Of a stretch of DNA of 17,715 nt, positions 15,004 to 17,715 are shown one piece after another. How positions within the stretch are numbered: the first letter of the stretch is position 1; each line of letters opens with the position of its first letter. The notes beneath the pieces are model-generated. The model ran no database searches, was not told the DNA's origin, and saw nothing but the letters and a program-made list of their open reading frames with translations. The position numbers and the translations under genes were made by a program. Origin of the DNA: an uncultured Bacilli bacterium (lineage in GTDB: Bacteria; Bacillota_I; Bacilli_A; RF39; UBA660); NCBI GenBank assembly GCA_934133155.1, contig CAKPAT010000016.1, positions 1-17,715 on the forward strand, given 5' to 3'.

Positions 15004-15026
15004 AAAAAAAGCACAAAAAGTACTTT
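15004..15026 (-). terminator. Terminator after the repeat-rich surface protein
   Basis: On the minus strand a 7-bp stem AAAGTAC/GTGCTTT (one G-T pair) with a 5-base loop is followed by a T run (15007-15004). It lies about 110 bases past the stop of the surface protein and just before the next promoter. Confidence 0.65.
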
Positions 15027-15134
15027 AATTATTAACTATAATCATTTCCTTTTTGGCATTTTTAAGACGTATAAAAAATTATTTTAAAAATTAACTGTAT
15101 TTACTTTTATATAAAGCATTTTATTCATAATCTT

Positions 15135-17715
15135 TTAACATGTACTAGATACTGTAACAGAAGATACACCACTAGCATTAAACATGTTTGTTGTTATAGC
15201 ATTAGCACTAGTCCACTTAGAACTTACATTGACAGCTGTAAGTTTAGGAGTTCTAAAAAACATAAAATCCATATTTTTTACTTTATTAGTATCAAAAGAG
15301 CATAAATTAAGTTCAGTTAATATACTACAACCACTAAACATATAACTCATATCAGTAACGTTTGATGTATCAAAATTGCTAACATCTAAACTAGTTAATT
15401 CAATACAATAATAAAACATATAACTCATATCAGTAACTTTTGAAGTATCAAAATTCCTTAAATCTAAGCTAGTTAAACTACTGCATTGAGAAAACATATA
15501 TCCCATTTTTGTTACATTTGAAGTATTAAATGTACTTACATCTAAACTAGTTAATTTTTTACAAGAATCAAACATAGAATTCATATTTGTTACCTGAGAA
15601 GTATCAAAATTGCTAACATCTAAACTAGTTAATTCAATACAATGATAAAACATATAATTCATATCAGTAACATTTGACGTGTTAAATTTACTAATATCTA
15701 AACTAGTTAAACTATCGCAACTTCTAAACATAGATCCCATTTTTGTTACATTTGAAGTATTAAATGTACTTACATCTAAACTAGTTAATTTTTCACAAGA
15801 AGCAAACATAAGATCCATTCCAGTAACTTTTGATGTATCAAATTTACTAACATCTAAAGTAGTTAATTTATTACAACTAGTAAACATCCACCCCATATCA
15901 GTAACTTTTGAAGTATCAAATTTACTAACATCTAAACTAATTAAACTGCTGCATTTGTTAAACATAATACGCATATTAGTTACTTTTGATGTATTAAAAT
16001 TACTAACATCTAAATTAATTAATTTATTACATTCACTAAACATCGAACTCATATTAGTCACGTTTGATGTATCAAATTTACTAACATCTAAACTAATTAA
16101 ACTGCTGCATTTGCTAAACATAACACGCATATCAGTTACTTTTGATGTATCAAAATTACTTAAATCTAAACTAGTTAAACCACTACATACTTCAAACATA
16201 TACCTCATATCAGTAACTTTTGAAGTATCAAAATTCCTTAAATCTAAGCTAGTTAAACTACTGCATTGAGAAAACATAGAAAACATATTTGTCACATTTG
16301 AAGTATCAAATTTACTAATGTCTAAACTAGTTAAACCACTACATTTATTAAACATATAACTCATATTAGTTACTTTTGAGGTATCTAAATTTTCTAAACT
16401 CATTTCAGTTGTTTTACTGAAGCTGGAATTATACCCAGCAAACAAACTATAAGAATTAGCATTCGCATAAACTCCACCCTTACCACCTATATAAAGTTTA
16501 TACATTCCTGCATTATCGGGATCATTTATAACCCATGCCATTACTGATTTATTTTGTTTTGCAGATACATCCCATGAAGCTGCTGCTGTACTTGGCACAT
16601 CTTTATTTGTAAGTACATCTACTGTTGATATTTTATCCTTATAAGTTGATTGCCAAAATGCTTTAGATGTATCTCTCGCCATCATATAAGGAATTATTTC
16701 TACATTATAAGAATTATTAATAGTTGAAATGCCATCTGAAACATAAGCAACTACTACACCACTTTCTATGAAACTAACAGTTGCTGTTGTACTTGTAACC
16801 GTAACTACCTCTTCATTATTTTTTTTATAACTGCATGTATAAGTACTTCCACATCCGCTCGGGAACGTTATTACAACATTACTACTATTATCTTCTTGAA
16901 ATGTTGGAAGTGGTATTGAATTAGTTGATTTTGTTGTACTCGCCATTGCTGTTTTACCTACTCCACTTGTTACTCTTACTTTAATAGAATAAGAAGTATT
17001 TTGAGTAAGTCCATTAAAAGTATAACTTTTTGTATCACCAGTTACCCACGTTGCTCCATTATCTTTTGAATATTCATATTTTGTAATGCCAGATGTTGCA
17101 GAGGCATTTGCTACTACTGTTATTGAATTAGTTGTTGAAGATGTTGATGTTGTCAGTGTTGGATTTGCTGTATCTATTTTCATATTAGTAGATTTAACAT
17201 TACTAATATTACCGGCTTTATCAATAGCTCTTATATAGATTGTATCATTTCTTGTATTACTTCTTGTTAAGCCATACCATTCACTTGAAGATAAATCACT
17301 CCAAGTACTATTATTAAAGCTATATTGTACTTTACTAATTCCAGAACCTGTTTCAGTAATGGTCCATTTTAAGGTAATAGATGTTGCCCAATTACCATTA
17401 GAAGAATTTGTTATATCAGATAAAACTGGTGCTGTTTTATCTACTGCATTTGCGTATAAAGTTACATTACCGCTTAATGAATAACTTCCAGTTGTTCCTG
17501 TTGCCGAACCACTAGTAGTACTAAAGCCTACTGAAGTATATCCTGTATTTGCCGTTATTGTAGGCAAAGTTACAGAACATGTTGTACCTTGTGCTGTTCC
17601 ATTGTATGTTGCTGCTATTGTACAACTATCACTAGTTTTACTAATTGAGCTTACATTAGCACCTTTATTATAAGTAGCTGTAAATGTTTTAGCAGGGCTA
17701 GTTGTAATCGCATAA
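15135..17715 (-). CDS. BspA/DUF285-repeat surface protein, N-terminus beyond the window
   Basis: The frame is open to the right edge, so the start and any signal peptide are missing; the TTG at 17567 lies in mid-domain. At least 860 residues are present. In order: an InlB/Listeria-Bacteroides-like segment (TFTATYNKGA, then TVTLP-like SVTLPTITANTGYTSVGF), two Ig/FN3-like domains (TAPVLSDITNSSNG; NPTLTTSTSSTTNS), a linker (about 16410-16900), and fifteen repeats of 26 residues of the form LTSLDxSxFDTSxVTxMxxMFxxC, the DUF285/BspA-like type. The C-terminus (MFNASGVSSVTVSSTC) has no LPXTG or membrane anchor. Such proteins are displayed on gut Bacillota and Mollicutes and are thought to bind host or other cells. 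Partner and anchoring here are unknown. Confidence 0.9.
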   Translation of the reverse strand, partial: YAITTSPAKTFTATYNKGANVSSISKTSDSCTIAATYNGTAQGTTCSVTLPTITANTGYTSVGFSTTSGSATGTTGSYSLSGNVTLYANAVDKTAPVLSDITNSSNGNWATSITLKWTITETGSGISKVQYSFNNSTWSDLSSSEWYGLTRSNTRNDTIYIRAIDKAGNISNVKSTNMKIDTANPTLTTSTSSTTNSITVVANASATSGITKYEYSKDNGATWVTGDTKSYTFNGLTQNTSYSIKVRVTSGVGKTAMASTTKSTNSIPLPTFQEDNSSNVVITFPSGCGSTYTCSYKKNNEEVVTVTSTTATVSFIESGVVVAYVSDGISTINNSYNVEIIPYMMARDTSKAFWQSTYKDKISTVDVLTNKDVPSTAAASWDVSAKQNKSVMAWVINDPDNAGMYKLYIGGKGGVYANANSYSLFAGYNSSFSKTTEMSLENLDTSKVTNMSYMFNKCSGLTSLDISKFDTSNVTNMFSMFSQCSSLTSLDLRNFDTSKVTDMRYMFEVCSGLTSLDLSNFDTSKVTDMRVMFSKCSSLISLDVSKFDTSNVTNMSSMFSECNKLINLDVSNFNTSKVTNMRIMFNKCSSLISLDVSKFDTSKVTDMGWMFTSCNKLTTLDVSKFDTSKVTGMDLMFASCEKLTSLDVSTFNTSNVTKMGSMFRSCDSLTSLDISKFNTSNVTDMNYMFYHCIELTSLDVSNFDTSQVTNMNSMFDSCKKLTSLDVSTFNTSNVTKMGYMFSQCSSLTSLDLRNFDTSKVTDMSYMFYYCIELTSLDVSNFDTSNVTDMSYMFSGCSILTELNLCSFDTNKVKNMDFMFFRTPKLTAVNVSSKWTSANAITTNMFNASGVSSVTVSSTC
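15241..16401 (-). repeat. Fifteen tandem 78-bp coding repeats
   Basis: The unit is exactly 78 bases (26 codons), seen for example by the recurring AAACAT (Met-Phe) at 15336 and 15414. Fourteen of the fifteen units keep a Cys after Met-Phe. Some copies are identical over long runs: 15424-15498 equals 16204-16278 (75 bases, ten units apart), and 15500-15559 equals 15734-15793 (60 bases, three units apart). Confidence 0.93.

Noticed and set aside
15679..16269. Long plus-strand open frame in the repeat region
   Set aside because: It is a shadow of the 78-bp repeats on the other strand; its translation is a low-complexity repeat with no own start signals.

Overview
The window is AT-rich DNA from a low-GC Bacillota (Firmicutes), most like an uncultured gut lineage of the Bacilli (RF39/Erysipelotrichia-like). 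That placement is an inference from base composition, strong Shine-Dalgarno sites, a short Csn2 type II-A CRISPR locus, and a surface protein built from 26-residue DUF285/BspA-type repeats. TGA works as a stop here (end of cas2), so this is not the Mycoplasma code.

Region 1 (1-6323) is a type II-A CRISPR-Cas locus read leftwards: cas9, cas1, cas2 and csn2 with overlapping ends, then a short leader and the array, which runs off the left edge. A tracrRNA gene is read rightwards from beside the cas9 start. Two things stand out. First, cas1 has an in-frame TAA at codon 11, although its family-like start, ribosome site and the rest of the frame are intact. Second, the best promoter for the cas operon lies beyond the tracrRNA terminator, so the cas9 mRNA leader would be antisense to the whole tracrRNA and would carry a crRNA-repeat-like segment. 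Interference looks intact; adaptation looks impaired. About 170 bases (6324-6490) hold nothing I recognise.

Region 2 (6497-8506): a small unknown membrane protein, possibly leaderless, and a ZIP-family metal transporter (rightward) meet a putative ArsP_2-type heavy-metal exporter (leftward). The two transporters overlap tail to tail by 9 bp.

Region 3 (8519-14945) is chromosomal housekeeping: XerD-type recombinase (leftward, operon with the exporter), RarA (rightward), DNA polymerase III delta (HolA), an OmpR-type response regulator and its histidine kinase, undecaprenyl-diphosphatase UppP, and a small unknown protein with a perfect sigma-A promoter (all leftward). Many genes use a GGTGAT ribosome site 3-4 bases before the start. 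In three of them an upstream GTG lies inside or beside that site and is probably not the start.

Region 4 (15135-17715) is a large surface protein read leftwards and cut by the right edge. It has an InlB/Listeria-Bacteroides-like segment, Ig/FN3-like domains, a linker, and fifteen 78-bp (26-aa) repeats, some identical over 60-75 bases, which points to recent repeat shuffling.
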